A DNA stretch of 64,000 nt from positions 16,094,654 to 16,158,653 of the forward strand of contig NC_057788.1 of assembly GCF_014905175.1 (NCBI RefSeq), given 5' to 3'. Of the stretch, positions 24,788 through 37,261 are shown in pieces; the stretch's first letter is position 1, and each line of letters opens with the position of its first letter. The stretch is from Aphidius gifuensis. Its lineage: Eukaryota; Arthropoda; Insecta; Hymenoptera; Braconidae. The translations under genes and the position numbers were made by a program. The notes below the pieces were generated by a model. The model made no database searches. It had not been told where the DNA came from and was given only the letters and a program-made list of their open reading frames with translations.

Positions 24788-26391
24788 ACTTTGTATGAAT
24801 TTTTAAAATCATTTTCTTGCCAAACTAATAAGAATTAATGGATTTTTTCAATAGTGGACTGATTAAAAAACATAGCAGTAATGAATCATTGTTAATCAAT
24901 CAAAATAATGCAAGTGTGATGGACTTATTGATATGAAAAAAAAAACGTAGTATATATGAATATGGCAAAAAAAAAGATAATTATTATTTTAAAGATTATC
25001 CTTCAACTTATTCAAAATAAAAATTATGGAGTATTTGATAGTGTAAATTGTCATTCTTTGGTATATCCGATTGTGATAAAAAACTTGAGAAGGAGTAATT
25101 GTTATGCTCATTTCTTGATTCAAACAAGTCAATTGTTGAATATTTTATTTTAATTTAATGTTATCTTTTTTAAATTTTTCTAAATAGATATCTTTTCATC
25201 TTTGAATAGACGAATTTTACAATAAAATAAATTATATTTTAATTTTCTTAAATCTGTTGTTTATTTTTAAAAATGATTATACCTATGTCAATGATAAAAT
25301 ATATTTTCGAATTTATAATCAACTTTTTTTGAAAAGTTGCGGTAGTGACTCAGCAAAATATAAGAATTAAAAAAAAAGACTTGACAAAGTCCAATGAGAC
25401 TGTTGAGAACTAAAAAAGTTCAATACTCGGACGAGAAGACGTGTTGAATGGTATGTACTGCTATAAATTATAAATATTTTGTTGTCGATTTGAATTGGCG
25501 TATGTCTTGATTTTGAAATGAAAAAAATGTATATTGGTGAGGTAAAAAATTGTTTTAGATGATTGAGAGCAAGCCTTTGCGAGTGTTGATAGTCTATTCT
25601 CAGGAGTTGATCTTGAAATTTGTTATTTTAAAGTTCATTAGAAATTTAATTCAGGCCGAAAGAGTTTTTTTTCATTGTTATGTTTAACCTCTGCGCTAAT
25701 TATCAATTTTCAAAAAAGCTTTATCAAAAAAATTAAAAATAAACATCTATTTTAAAAAACAGTCATGATTCGTATTATATAAATAAAATATTATGTTATT
25801 TTTTAAAAATATATATAAGTATATAACTTGGAGGTGATTTATTCGTGTTCTTTTCATAGAGTCGTTGTACTTTTCAGGTAAATTTTTTTTCTTTTTATGT
25901 TCAAGTGCATTTTACAGAGTTTTTTTTTTGTTATTATTTATTTACTTTTATCAAACAAATAATCGTTGATTGTATGTATATCCTTTTAATATATGTAAAT
26001 ATATACATATATATATTATAATTAAAACTTATGGTAAAATTTTTTTCCCCAACGACATTCATAGTATAACTTTCATCAATTCAATTTTTATTGCACTCAC
26101 CTCATTTGTGTTGCAATTTTTTTTCCCCTAATAAGCATTTCACATGATTTTTTAAGTTCTTTTTAACTAAGCACTTTTGTACACAATTATTTTTCACTAT
26201 TGTACAAACTTCTGTTTAAATTGTAAACAGAAGAAAATTTTTTCTAATAATAAAATTACAATAATAATAATAATAATAATAAATTATAACGATTGTAATA
26301 AAAAATGTTTTTTCTTATTCAAAAGTTCTTTTTAATAATTGATCATAATTAAATCTTGAAAAGTCATGATTTGAACGGAAGAACACTCCAA
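24788..26391. other. Convergent intergenic region
   Basis: AT-rich sequence between the 3' ends of brummer and SPT20. It has runs of T, ATAT microsatellite near 25808-26015 and an AAT-repeat near 26258-26282. Probably the 3' UTRs of both genes; no further gene is seen. Confidence 0.5.
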
Positions 26392-26397
26392 TTTATT
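26392..26397 (-). terminator. Possible SPT20 poly(A) signal
   Basis: AATAAA on the minus strand 56 nt beyond the SPT20 stop codon; several others occur further downstream. Confidence 0.35.
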
Positions 26398-26452
26398 GAG
26401 GAAGTGAATTATCATTTTTGATGCGTACAACGATGCATCTTGATAATAAACT

Positions 26453-29400
26453 TCAAAGGGTTTCATTATTAGGTGTTGTTGCACTGTTCCTTGTCAATAT
26501 TTGCGTTCGATTGGGCGAACTATTTGCAGCAACTGTGTTTTTTTGTTGAGCAACTAAACACTGTTGTAATTGTTGAATCTTAAATATAAGAAATATAATA
26601 AATAAATATATTTAATCTGAATAGTTAATATATAGTTAATATTATAGTTAATTATTATTGTTAATTTTTTTTTTAATTGATTAACTCTTACTTGTTGAGG
26701 AGAGAAACTTGCAACTCCAATTCCTTGAGATTGAGTATTAATTTGGCCAGTTGCACCGGCAATTGCATGCAACGATTTTGTTAATAGTGTATGTTTATTT
26801 GCAGGTACAACTTGGGAAGACGGTGTTGTTTGTGTTGCCATTAATACTGGTTTTGTAGATGCTATATTTAAAAAATAATAATAGTATTTCCATAAATTTC
26901 ATTTTTTGTGAATAATGTTGAAGTTTATTAAATATAATTATATGAAATAAACTTACTCATAATTGGAGTTAAAACTTGTTTATTGCTAGATAATATTAAT
27001 TGATTGCCGGTAACTGGTTTCGAAACAGTGACTAGTTGATTGGGAAGAACAGTCGACTTGGCATGATTTGATTGAATTTGACGTGTCATTTGATTTATTC
27101 GAGTTCGTTGAGAACCAACTAGCTGTATAGCGTGTCCACTCTGATTATAAAAAAAAAAAAAGTAAAATTACAAATATTGTAAAAAAAATTTTTTTTTTTT
27201 TTTTAAATATTTAGTACTAGTTTTTTTTTACCTGAGATAAAGCAACAGCGTTTGTCGCACGTATATTTTGTTTTGTTAAGCCTTTGACACCAGATGGTAA
27301 TATTTGTGCTAAAAAAAATAATAACAATATTTAATGTTATTATGACGATATAAAAAAGTTCATGATTTATCTAGATTTTTTTATGAGCTTTAATATAACA
27401 TAAATATGAGATAAAATAATGAACTTTTTCCACGTTTACACATAAATATTTTTTGTTTTAGTTTTGAATTGTTTATTGTTATATTTCAAGGTCAATTATT
27501 GAAATTTAGCATAAGTTAGCATTTTAATTGATCCGTTGTAAAAAAATTAGTTGAAAATGTCCATCAGTGAAAGTAAGATGGAATTATCAATTCGTAATTT
27601 TTTATTACTAATACGCTATGTAGAAAAAACTTTTTCTTGTATTGTTTATATATATTGAAAGTCATGGTAAGTCCTGAGTCAACTTATCACTCAATCTGTC
27701 AGTGAATAGATTCTCGGATCAATTTAAAAAAAAAATTGTTTATCTCGGATTTAATTGAGTTTATATTCAAAAAATGGAAATGTGCATACGTACAATAAAA
27801 AGAATTATTGAAAATAATTTCATCAATTGTCTTGCAAAAATGGAAATATGCATACGTACAATAAAAAGAATTATTGGAAATAATTTCATTATTTGTCTTG
27901 CAAATTTTTTGTAAATAATTGTAACAACATGTAAAAAATAATTCTTTAGCAAGCAATTGCATACAGCAAAACGTTAAATAAATAAATAAATGAATGAAGA
28001 ATTCTTGAAACTCACCAATAGGTAAAGATAAGTGAGTATTGGGAGGATTCGCAATCACTACAGTTGGAGTAGATCCTGCAGTAGCTGTTGTAACAACAGT
28101 TGCAGCAACCATCTGTTTGAATAAATAATTCAAATTTAAAAAATTCCATTTAAAATGAATAAAATTAATTTTAAAAAATACTAGTTACTTACACTTGACA
28201 CAGTTGTGCATATATTAGAATTAGTAGATAATGGCAAAGATACAATAACTCCAGCTGGCGTTACCGAGGCAGTCGTAGCTGATACATTCAATGGCATCGT
28301 AATTGATTGAGATAATCCCGGAAAAGATACCTGATAACGGATTTCATAAATAAAAAGTTTAAAATATACTGAAGTAATATATTCTACCTGAACATTTTGA
28401 AGTCCATTTATTGGATTTGGCAAACTAGTAAGATTAACACCCTGCAAACTGAGATTTGCAGGGGGTGGGCTTGTTAACGGACTTAATGGTTGATTATTTT
28501 GATTAGATGATGCAGTCAATCTTTCTAAAAGTGATGATGCAGCATTCATACCAGGTATTGGATTATCAGCTGACGGTGTGCCTGCTAATAATGCTGATAA
28601 TCCAGGCATTGAAAGCCCAAGGGATGATGTATTATCTTGAACACGTGCTAGTCTAACAGCTGTTGCCTTAACAGGTGTTTGTTTACCAGCAAGTTGATTT
28701 GTCAATGCTGGACTAAAGCTAACTCTCACTTGACCGGTCGTGCTTGGTACTGTTATCATATTGCCATGGCCAATAACACGTTGTGATAGTGTTGTATTCA
28801 AAGATATTCTACGTGTTTGACCTTGAATTTTTTGTTGTGTTAAATTTGCTGGGCTACTGTTCAACAAACTTAGTATTGCAGCGTTGTTTGTTGTTTTGAT
28901 TGCTGGCTGTTTTGATGAAAAAATAAATAAAAATTAGTATTATAGGATATGTTTTGCATAATATTTATATTATTATTTTTACCTGTGGAGTTTGTTGTGT
29001 CTGATTGTTACTACTCATTGCAGCAGCAGCTTGTTGTTGTTGAAATTGATCAGCTGAGTTCATTAATGAGGTAACAAGAGCTCTTATTTCAGGATTTGAA
29101 GAGTGTTTTTTAAAAGAAACTTCACCTTGACCTCCCATAATTTCACCAACATTATTAAGTTGATGAGTTGATTGTAATTGTGCTTGTAGTACAGGCAAAT
29201 TCGTCGTTGTATTATTTGTACTACCAACAATACTCTGCTGTCCTGAGTTACATGATTTTTGTTGAAGTACGTATATCCCAGAACCATTAATACTATTACC
29301 ATCAGTGAGAGTTAATGGTGCAGAATTATTATTAACTGATAATTGTGTTGAATCAATGTGTAAATTTGTTGTACAATTACCTAAGCCATTTGTTAAGTTT

Positions 29401-30258
29401 TGAACTGGCTGAATTGTTTGTATACTTTGTATTTGATTTGGTAATTTTGTTATTGTTGTATTTAAGATATTACTATTTGTTGTTGTTGTTGTTGCTGTTG
29501 TTATTGTTGATGTTGTAATTGTTGGTGTTGTTAATAATGTTGTTATTGATGTTGTTAATGGGTTTATTGTTGTTGGTGTTGGTGATGGTACCGTGATTCC
29601 ATCATTTTGTGATAATTCTTGAATATCTGGTATACAATTCGTATTGTTAAGTGCTTCTGAAAGTACTGATTTGGCAGTGTTTGGATTGTTTAATTGTGCC
29701 TGAGTTCTTGATAATATTTGTTGCTGAAGAAGTTGTTGTTGAAGAAGTTGCTGCGCTTGAGCAGCAGCTTGTTGTGCTCTTTGCATTCCTGGTGTACATG
29801 TAACCCGTGGTGCTTGTCCCGGTACAACATGTTTTATTCGTACATTTTTTCTTCCTTCTTCAGTAAATATTTCTGTAAACTGTTGCATATAATGATTTGC
29901 TTGTACTCTTGTACCCAATGTAAATCTACACGATGAGCCATTTTTTTCACCCTCTTTATAGTCTCTATCAACATAAAGCTCACCAAGATATTCAGAATTC
30001 GATGGTCTTTGCAGTATCGATAACTTAATATGATAAACACGCCCTGGACCACGCTCTGTTTCTAATATATATTCTTCAATAAGTTGAGCTAGACAATCTT
30101 TCGTTTCACGTGGTCGTTCATATGCCTTGGCATAATTCAAAACATCAATTGGTGATGTTGGTGGTAGCAGTGGTGGATTAACAAGTGACGGAGGTGGACA
30201 TGATGCTATTAAATTTAATGTTGTTGTTGTTGCTGTTGTTGTTGTTGTTGTTGCTGTT

Positions 30259-30294
<36 letters not shown>

Positions 30295-31247
30295 AGCGAT
30301 GATGTTGATGATGATAATGATGCTGCTGTTGATAAACTACCACTAATAGCTCCTCTTTTAGCTCTAACTCTTTGCATTAAATCTTGTATTGTAATTGTAC
30401 CACTATCATTACCAAATTGTGATAATTGTTCAAGTTTACGTTTACGATTCGCTGTTACTTGGCAGTATTTTTTTGCTTGTCTTATTAATTGTTGATCATT
30501 CAATAATGTACGTGATTGACGTAATCTTGTTGTTGCTAAACTTGATACTGGATTTGGATCTAAACATAATGGTCCTTGTGTTGCTGCAATTAAACGTGAT
30601 TCAAGTAATAATCTTTCTTCATGACTCCATTCACCATCATTTGTCAATGAAGTTACATCTGATAGAACACTTTGTGTTGTTGGTTTTAGTAATACATGGT
30701 GTATATCAGCTTTTAAATGTGTTTTTCTATAATCACGTATTTCAGCAATAATACAACCATCATAAAATAAATGTGAATGATTTAATTCAAGTTGTTCAGC
30801 AAGTATTGGTGGTAACTGTCCATTATCAATACATGATAATAATTCACCTTGTTCATACCCCATTAATTGTGTCTCGGCCAATAAACAGTTATTATTATCA
30901 AATTTGTTTGTATTATCATTTCTGATACCTAATGAGTATCCTTTGTTACCAGCATAAAGGTTCACAATTAATGTATGAAGACAGTCACGTTGTACTAAAC
31001 GACCCAATAAATCACATTCATTTTCTAAATTATTTAAAACAGTATCTGGTGTTGCATGTGGCAATTTTGATAACTCATCAAAATAAAGGCGTGTTAATCT
31101 TGATTGAATACTTTGTTTTGTATTTACTTGAGATTTTTGTGATAATTGATTGTCAGTTATTAACTTTTGTTGGGTATTCGTTAATTTATTTATCATATCT
31201 TGGGCTTGCAAACATGCCTCTTCTAATTCAGATGTCTCACCAATCAT
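26453..31247 (-). CDS. Spt20: SPT20 homologue, SAGA complex subunit
   Basis: Structural subunit of the SAGA histone acetyltransferase coactivator; the human relative is SUPT20H/p38IP. Eight coding exons on the minus strand keep frame: 31247-28983, 28906-28388, 28330-28193, 28112-28016, 27308-27232, 27140-26957, 26861-26692, 26578-26453 (1191 residues). The conserved Spt20 domain lies near residues 52-200: LYFDELSKLPH at 54-64, LGRLVQRD at 81-88 and GCIIAEIRDYR at 164-174. The remainder is low-complexity: a poly-Thr run near 317-342 from a TTG microsatellite, Gln-rich stretches, and Asn/Ser/Thr-rich sequence as in other metazoan SPT20 tails. The start at 31247 is preceded by stops in frame and directly by a short basic ORF (31250-31333). 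The 57-nt intron 28331-28387 is in frame and stop-free. Confidence 0.9.
27772..27902 (-). repeat. 66-bp tandem duplication in an SPT20 intron
   Basis: Two adjacent copies of a ~66-bp unit beginning AAAATGGAAATGTGCATACG, differing at a handful of positions, lie in the intron between 28016 and 27308. The open frame across them is accidental. Confidence 0.75.
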
Positions 31248-31249
31248 TA

Positions 31250-31333
31250 TTATAATTTTCTAAATTTTCTACGACGACGTTTTTTTAATTTCATACGTTT
31301 ATTTTTTGGTTTTCTATATGTACCATGAGACAT
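31250..31333 (-). CDS. 27-residue very basic ORF just upstream of SPT20
   Basis: ATG at 31333, stop TAA at 31252-31250, only 2 nt before the SPT20 ATG. The peptide starts MSHGTYRKPKNKR and then runs MKLKKRRRRKFRKL: 15 of 27 residues are Lys or Arg. In composition and layout (KRM..L.K.RR.K.R) it resembles tiny basic ribosomal proteins such as eL41, but I do not claim homology. It could be a translated small protein on a dicistronic SPT20 transcript, a regulatory upstream ORF, or chance in an A-rich leader. Codons alternate CGT and AGA. No splice site separates it from SPT20. Confidence 0.45.
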   Translation of the reverse strand: MSHGTYRKPKNKRMKLKKRRRRKFRKL

Positions 31334-32205
31334 TATTTACAATCATCCAAAACATCGTTGTTTTAGCAATGGAAACTGACAAAATTTATCAATAATATTT
31401 TAACAAACTAATTATATATAAAAGGAGAAAAAAAAATCAAATATATATATTCAACAAAGTTTTATGTTAGTAAGAATATTAAATCAAATGAACTTTGGAA
31501 AACATTCGGAATATAAGAGTCAACTAATTGTACTTCAACAACTGACAGCTATTCAACAGTTGTGGTTTTTAAAAAGATCACTATATTATTTTTTTCTCTT
31601 GCACCAATAATTATGCTAATTTATTAATCACTATAAAAATATAATATTTGTTGTTATACGCATTAGCACAAAAACTTATTAAAGTAATAAAAATAATATT
31701 TTATTACCTCGAGATTAAATTTAAAATTTTTAAATATTCATCATTAAATAATCAGATAATATTGATAGATTTATGCCACATTATTTAGTTAATTAAAAAT
31801 TGTTATTGATAATAAACTGAAATTAAAAAAAAATAATTATAACCTCCTAGTGGGTCACTTGTGTAGTAACTTGCGGCTGTAGACTCACACTCACACACAC
31901 GAGACGAAAAAAAAAGAAAAGATGAATTTTGTGTAATATGTAACTATATTTTTTTTCGTTTTCCACTATGAGTTGTGTTTGGGTATGTATAAAGAATATC
32001 ACACAAAATACTGTGAGTGTATTAACAATGTCAAATTATGATGTTAAAGTCATAACACAACATCTATCTGTCATTAGGATATCAAATAAACTATTTATCA
32101 ACTGCTATCAACAACTATCCAATCAAAGTGTCAAGTGTAGACTGTAAAGAGGTTACACACTATTTCACGTATATTTTACATGAATCCTGTATAGCACTGT
32201 ATAGG
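31334..32205. other. 5' flank of SPT20
   Basis: AT-rich, with a short CA-rich tract (ACACTCACACACAC, about 31888). Likely holds the SPT20 leader and promoter, but no TATA box or clear first exon can be fixed by eye. Confidence 0.4.
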
Positions 32206-33315
32206 GTTCTGACCAGTGATGGGTAATTCGACGATTTTCGGGGTATCATACAATCATACGTATGATACGTATCATACTACATAAAGCGTATGATAGTTGA
32301 AAGTGCCCTCTTTTTTTATAAAATGAACTAAATGATTTATTAAACTCTCACTCACACTACTGCACCCGTATTCACAGGGCATTACAATTTAGGGCTTTTT
32401 TCATCCACCGGTGGCGCTTGTGGAGCTTTTATATGTAAAATCTATATAAAAAAAATTTTATAAGCGCCATCAGTGGCAAAAAGAAGCCCTAAATTGTATA
32501 AAATTTGCCCTGAGAATACGGGTGCTGTACAAAGCTGTCAAACTTTTTTTTTTATTACACGATAAATAATAAATAAATTCATCAACGTGTATAAAAAATT
32601 TTATTAGAATTAAAGCATTATACGAGAAAATAATTTAACAGTTAATATTATGACTTCTTTGAAAAATTGGCTCATGAGTTCGCCTGGAATATATTCAAGT
32701 ATGCTATTATGATGAAAGAGGTCAACTTGGCAAATAGGTCTCCCAGATTCATATAATACGTTTCTCATGAACAACAGCATATTCAGGGAAATATACAATT
32801 TGTGATATTTTTATGATTTTACATTATCTGTGATGATATAATAATACTGCATATATTTGTGATACTGAGTGATGTTAAATTATCTATGTGATTATAATCT
32901 CATAACTACTGTATTTATTAGTTTTTTTTTTTGCAAGCTAATGAAAATATCTTTTAACCCTCCTTGCCCACATATCATGTCTATTATCTCATTTTTTTAT
33001 TGTAATTTTTGAGATTATTCAAATAAAATACACACAATCATTTTTCGTTAGTTGATTTATTAATGAATATTAATAAACTCTTGAGATTCCATATTATGTT
33101 GGATGTTGACATATTGTTTTTGGGCGCCAAATATGTGTATAATGGCGGATAGGCAAAATGGCGTCAGTAAAATAGTTTAAAAAGTGAAATGTAGAGGCGC
33201 TCTTAATGTATGATACATGACGTATGATAATGGAGATGTATCATACTGTATGATACAGTGTATGATACTGCTGTATGATACACCGGTATCATACCTACCC
33301 AACACTGGTTCTGAC
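32206..33315. mobile_element. hAT-like non-autonomous element 1, with 8-bp TSD
   Basis: The element is 32214-33307 (1094 bp), starting CAGTGATGGGTAA and ending TACCCAACACTG. It is flanked by a perfect 8-bp duplication GTTCTGAC (32206-32213 and 33308-33315). hAT elements make 8-bp duplications and often start CAGTG. Just inside both ends are repeated GTATGATAC palindromic words, likely transposase-binding sites. It contains a CACCCG-family MITE (32360-32527) and no transposase. Confidence 0.92.
32360..32527. mobile_element. MITE, CACCCGTATTC family, copy 2 (nested)
   Basis: From CTGCACCCGTATTCACAGGG to CCCTGAGAATACGGGTGCTG. Inner arms TTTAGGGCTTTTTTC and GAAGCCCTAAATTG fold around ATCTATATAAAAA. 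Inserted in hAT-like element 1. Confidence 0.9.
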
Positions 33316-34755
33316 CTATTCACCATGGCATCTGGTGGCCGATTAGAAAACTATTTCTGGATCTGGGAATCATGATAATATAATATAATACGTACAGGAC
33401 ATACCAACACACACAAATAGTGAGGTGGTAGTGAGTCGTAGCCAAGTGTATACAGATTTAATATTATAAATATTAATAAATAAATTGATTATTAAAAAAT
33501 GATTGTCGAGGCTAGTATATTTTTAGAGCGTATAAAAAAAAAATAAATACATAGGTATATATATATATATGTTCAGGAGAGAATTTTATCAGTCGCGCTA
33601 AAAATAATTTTAATTTAGAATTTTATATTTTTTGAGAGCCCAATAAGTGCCTAATCAAAAACAAAAACTTGAAAACACTAGATCGTCTTTTAGTGCACTA
33701 ACACCAAGAAGACTAGAAACCAGGAGAGTCAACTATGTACATTGGGAATGGGACAAAATATGTCGTGAAATAAGGCTTGTACATTTGGCCACAGAGAGGC
33801 GCTTTCGGCGTCTCGCGAACCAAAATTGTTCCCAATTGTTGTTGATATTTTAATGCTGATTTGTACTATTTTACGTATATCAATTTGATATCAAAATACG
33901 CCACAAGTTTGTTATCTAAATTTATACAATTAATTGATTGTATGTAATAATTTTTGCTAAAAGAAGGATGTAGCTAAATAAATTATTTCGTAGTCTAAAA
34001 AAATTGCTCAACTATTCGCCACAAATATTTTAATTTATTATAGAAAATGTTGCCAAGAAATTAATCAAGACAACATATAAATTTATTTGGCCACATCTTT
34101 CCCTTAGATACATTTTCTAATAGCTATTTAATCGTTTAATTATGGAAAATATTTTCTAAGAAAAGGATGGAACCAAATAAATAAATTAACAGTCTAAATT
34201 AATTCTTCAATTATTTGCCACCAATATTTTGATTTATCATATATAATAATTTATATATGATAAAATAATTGATTTAGCCAAATAATCTAATTTGTAGTCT
34301 ATATCATATTTTTTATGATAAATAAAAATATTGGTGGCAAGTGATTAAGGAATTAATTTAAATAGACTGTTAATTTATTAAGTATATGTATTATAAGTAT
34401 TATATTCAATACAAGTGTGCATGTGTGCGTGGTTCGTGGGTCGACAACAGCGCTGAAACGGCGTTTTTATAAAGCCTGCCCCTGTGTAAAAGTTTACGAC
34501 GTTTTTGGTCCCATCCAGCCTATCCCCCACTACAGGGAGTTGACTCTCCTGGTCTCTAGTCTTCTTGACTAACACTAAAATAACACTTAAATAATACTGT
34601 ATTTGTTATTCAAATGACGCGCCAAAAAGGATCCGGAATGCGCCATATTGGCTCACGGACACGGTTAGTGTGTGTGCGTGCTACTAAACCCCGCCCATAG
34701 GTCAGATCCCTATATGCTGTATATATCATTGTTGGTGTATATACACATTTTAATT
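33316..34755. repeat. Scrambled inverted repeats, no gene
   Basis: A phrase with AAGAAGACTAG and GGAGAGTCAACT (33708-33733) is mirrored at 34540-34570. Between them lie module-like sequences (AAGGATGTAGCTAA, CCACAAATATTTTAATTTAT) with their mirror images, centred near 34255. This appears to be a decayed fold-back element of the GTAGCTAAGG group. No coding gene. Confidence 0.5.
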
Positions 34756-34794
34756 GTTTGCATCAAGGTCTGTAGATTAATAGACGGCTGGGAT

Positions 34795-35622
34795 TAGTGA
34801 TGTGCAAATACCGGTATTTTATTTTTGATACCAAATACGGTACAAAATACGGTATTGATACGGTAATTTACCATTCAATACCGTATCAATAATCTGTATG
34901 TAAAAATACGGTATCAGTGAAATTTTCGATACCAATACCGTATTTACAACTATAGAGATGTTACTCATGGTATTGAAAAATAAAAAATATATGAACATAA
35001 CTTGATTTTATTGTATAAATAAAATTAAATACATACGAAGTTATAGATGATAAATAAATTCAATAAATAAATTCAGTAAATAAATTATATAGCAAAATTA
35101 AAATATAAAAAAAAAAAAATATTTGTGCTTAAAAAAATAAGGTTTTTTTAAATAAAAAAAGTTAGTATTATTGGAAGAAGTATTTATATTAATAAATTTT
35201 CATGACACTTAAATAGTTTATTTGTTATTATATCGACTTTTAAAATAATGATGTCAATGTGGAATGTGCAATATAATAAAAACAGCTGAGCAATTGACAT
35301 TTGACAATAAAACAAAATATCAAATATGGCCGCTATTAATAACCAGTGCCACGGTTGATAATCTAGAAATTACTTATATGAAAGAAAAAAAAAAAAAAAA
35401 AAAATTTTTTTTTTGCTGGTACCAAAAACAGAAAATACCGTATTTTCACCTATATAGTTGTAAAAATACCGTATCGAAAATTTTACTCGTATTTTACGGT
35501 ATTTACATGGAAAAATCGGTAAAAGGCATATTGGTATGGTATTTCAATTTGATACCAAATACCGTATTTTACCGTATTTAATACCGGTAAAATACCAAAT
35601 ACCGTATCAGTCGACATCACTA
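34795..35622. mobile_element. hAT-like element with ACCGGTATTT repeats, 8-bp TSD
   Basis: Starts TAGTGATGTGCAAATACCGG and ends CCGTATCAGTCGACATCACTA. It is flanked by a perfect 8-bp duplication GCTGGGAT (34787-34794 and 35623-35630) of the host P-like terminal repeat. Subterminal repeats are words such as ATACCGTATTT and GGTATTGA. No transposase. This insertion splits the left end of the P-like element, so it is younger. Confidence 0.92.
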
Positions 35623-35979
35623 GCTGGGATAAGGTCGTCGCATGACTCAGTGCGCATGCGCGGTCAGCCATGTTTGATGCTATTCCCCACTCCTAATGTT
35701 CACCACACAATGTAAACAAACAGTGTATGGCATGTCAAAAAAATTTCAACATCAAAATTTAATCATTTATTTATTGAATAAATATTGTACGTCAACGTTG
35801 TGCGATCGGTTGCTTCCCCCAGAGATTTAGATCATCGTCGAAAATGATCTACTGGTGCTGGTGTGAGCCAAATAAAACCATGCTCAACGTTATGTGAGGT
35901 AAGATTATTTCTTCAAATGATTTTCTTTTTCCTGATCAAAATTATTAGTTTACTAGTTAAAAAATATTGATATTTACAG

Positions 35980-36740
35980 ATATATTTATAAAGATCCAAC
36001 ATAATGAATCTCAATATGAACAACATCGTCAGGATGGCTCAAAAAAAATTAAAACCAAATGCAGTACCAACTTTGTTTGGTGATGTTTTGATAGATTTTT
36101 TAAGTAAAATTCACCAAAATACAAGTGACGTGAGTAAGAATAAACATTGAATTTTAACTTATATTAAAGTTGTCTTGATAAAAAAATATTAATAGTTATT
36201 TTTTTTTTAGAACATGATGTTAATTAGACTTCATGTGAATCACTAAAGCAGTTGTCAACAACAAACTTAGGTGAATCCTTTTCCAGACCATTGCTTGATG
36301 TAATCATAGATAAATATACCACTGACAATAAAAAGAGTTTATTCAAGTTACCAAAGTCTAATAATACCAAATGTTTACCAAGTGATGAGCAGCAGATTGA
36401 ATTGCCACTAGTAAACTTGGATAAGGATCATTTAGTATCAATTCTTGCTGATGAATTACAAGCAGAAATAATAAAAAAATATAATGAAGGAGTTATTAAA
36501 TTTAATTTCATGCTTCAAAATCAACATTGTCTTTATCACCACGAAATTTCGAGTTTAAACTAGGAAGTAGAAAGCTTAAAAAAAATAAATATTAGTTTAG
36601 ACTGCGAATTACGAGTTGAATAAGAAAAAAGGATACTGTCAGAAAGACAACGAGAAAAAATTAAAAACAAGTTTAACAAGCTTCTTAATGTATTCGGAAA
36701 ATTGTCCATTTTTAAAAAACCTTTTAATTGAGTTATTTTA
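35980..36740 (+). pseudogene. THAP-domain/P-transposase-like remnant
   Basis: Exon-like segments 35980-36129 and 36211 onward, with good acceptors (TTTACAG, TTTTTTTTAG) and donors (GTGAGT). The first encodes KKLKPNAVPTLFGD: the AVPT-F motif closes THAP zinc-binding domains, but the upstream Cys/His ligands are absent and an in-frame stop precedes the first Met. The joined frame stops at CAC TAA near 36246. A 103-codon frame at 36252-36563 follows. A later stretch about 36607-36720 reads as a Lys/Glu/Leu-rich helix containing EKIKNKFNKLLNVFGK, after a stop, like the coiled coil after the THAP domain of P transposase. I infer a dead, deleted transposase. Confidence 0.6.
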
Positions 36741-37088
36741 TTCATTTATTTATAGTATGCGACAGGCAAAAGCCTACTAAAGCCAGAAAAATATATTTTG
36801 TTGTCAGATAAAAAATTGTATTCGATTATTTTATTTTTATATTGAAAAAGAAAAAATTATATTATTCTTCTTCTTCTTTTGTTTCACTTTTTTACAACTA
36901 TTTATATTAAACTGTCTGATAACTTTGTCAATTTTTCAGAATATTTAATTAATTATTAATTGAAAAAAATTAAGTGTTAACTTCTTGTTGTATACTGTTT
37001 CTGTAATAGACCAGATGTAAGCTATAAAGATGGTTTAAATAATGCGCGCCTAAAAGTCGGCCATGTTTGATGCTTGTGCGACGACCTT
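36741..37088. other. AT-rich interior of the P-like element
   Basis: No frame of interest. It leads into the right terminal repeat, where GCCATGTTTGATGC (37060-37073) matches the left side at 35667-35680. Confidence 0.5.
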
Positions 37089-37095
37089 ATCCCAG

Positions 37096-37257
37096 CAGTC
37101 CAATTCACAGGGCAAATTTTTTACAATTTAGGGCTTTTTTTTGCCGGTAATGGCGCTTGTCAAATTTTTTTTATATAGATTTCACATACAAAAGCTCTAC
37201 AAGCGCCACCAGTAGAGGAAAAAAGCTCTAAATTGTAATGCCCTGTGAATTGGACTG
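37096..37257. mobile_element. MITE, CAGTCCAATTCAC family, with CAG duplication
   Basis: CAGTCCAATTCACAGGGC at the left and its mirror ending GGACTG at the right. CAG is present on both sides (37093-37095, 37258-37260), which fits a 3-bp duplication when the host sequence is reconstructed. The body is the same as in the CACCCG family; only the outermost ~14 bp differ. Confidence 0.85.
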
Positions 37258-37261
37258 CAGC

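Noticed and set aside
27699..28133. 144-codon separate gene on the minus strand
   Set aside because: The first third is a real SPT20 exon (28112-28016); the remainder is intron with a 66-bp tandem duplication.
30395..31255. Plus-strand frames of 107-118 codons
   Set aside because: Complementary shadows of the long SPT20 exon, Leu/Val/Ile-rich as expected from its antisense.
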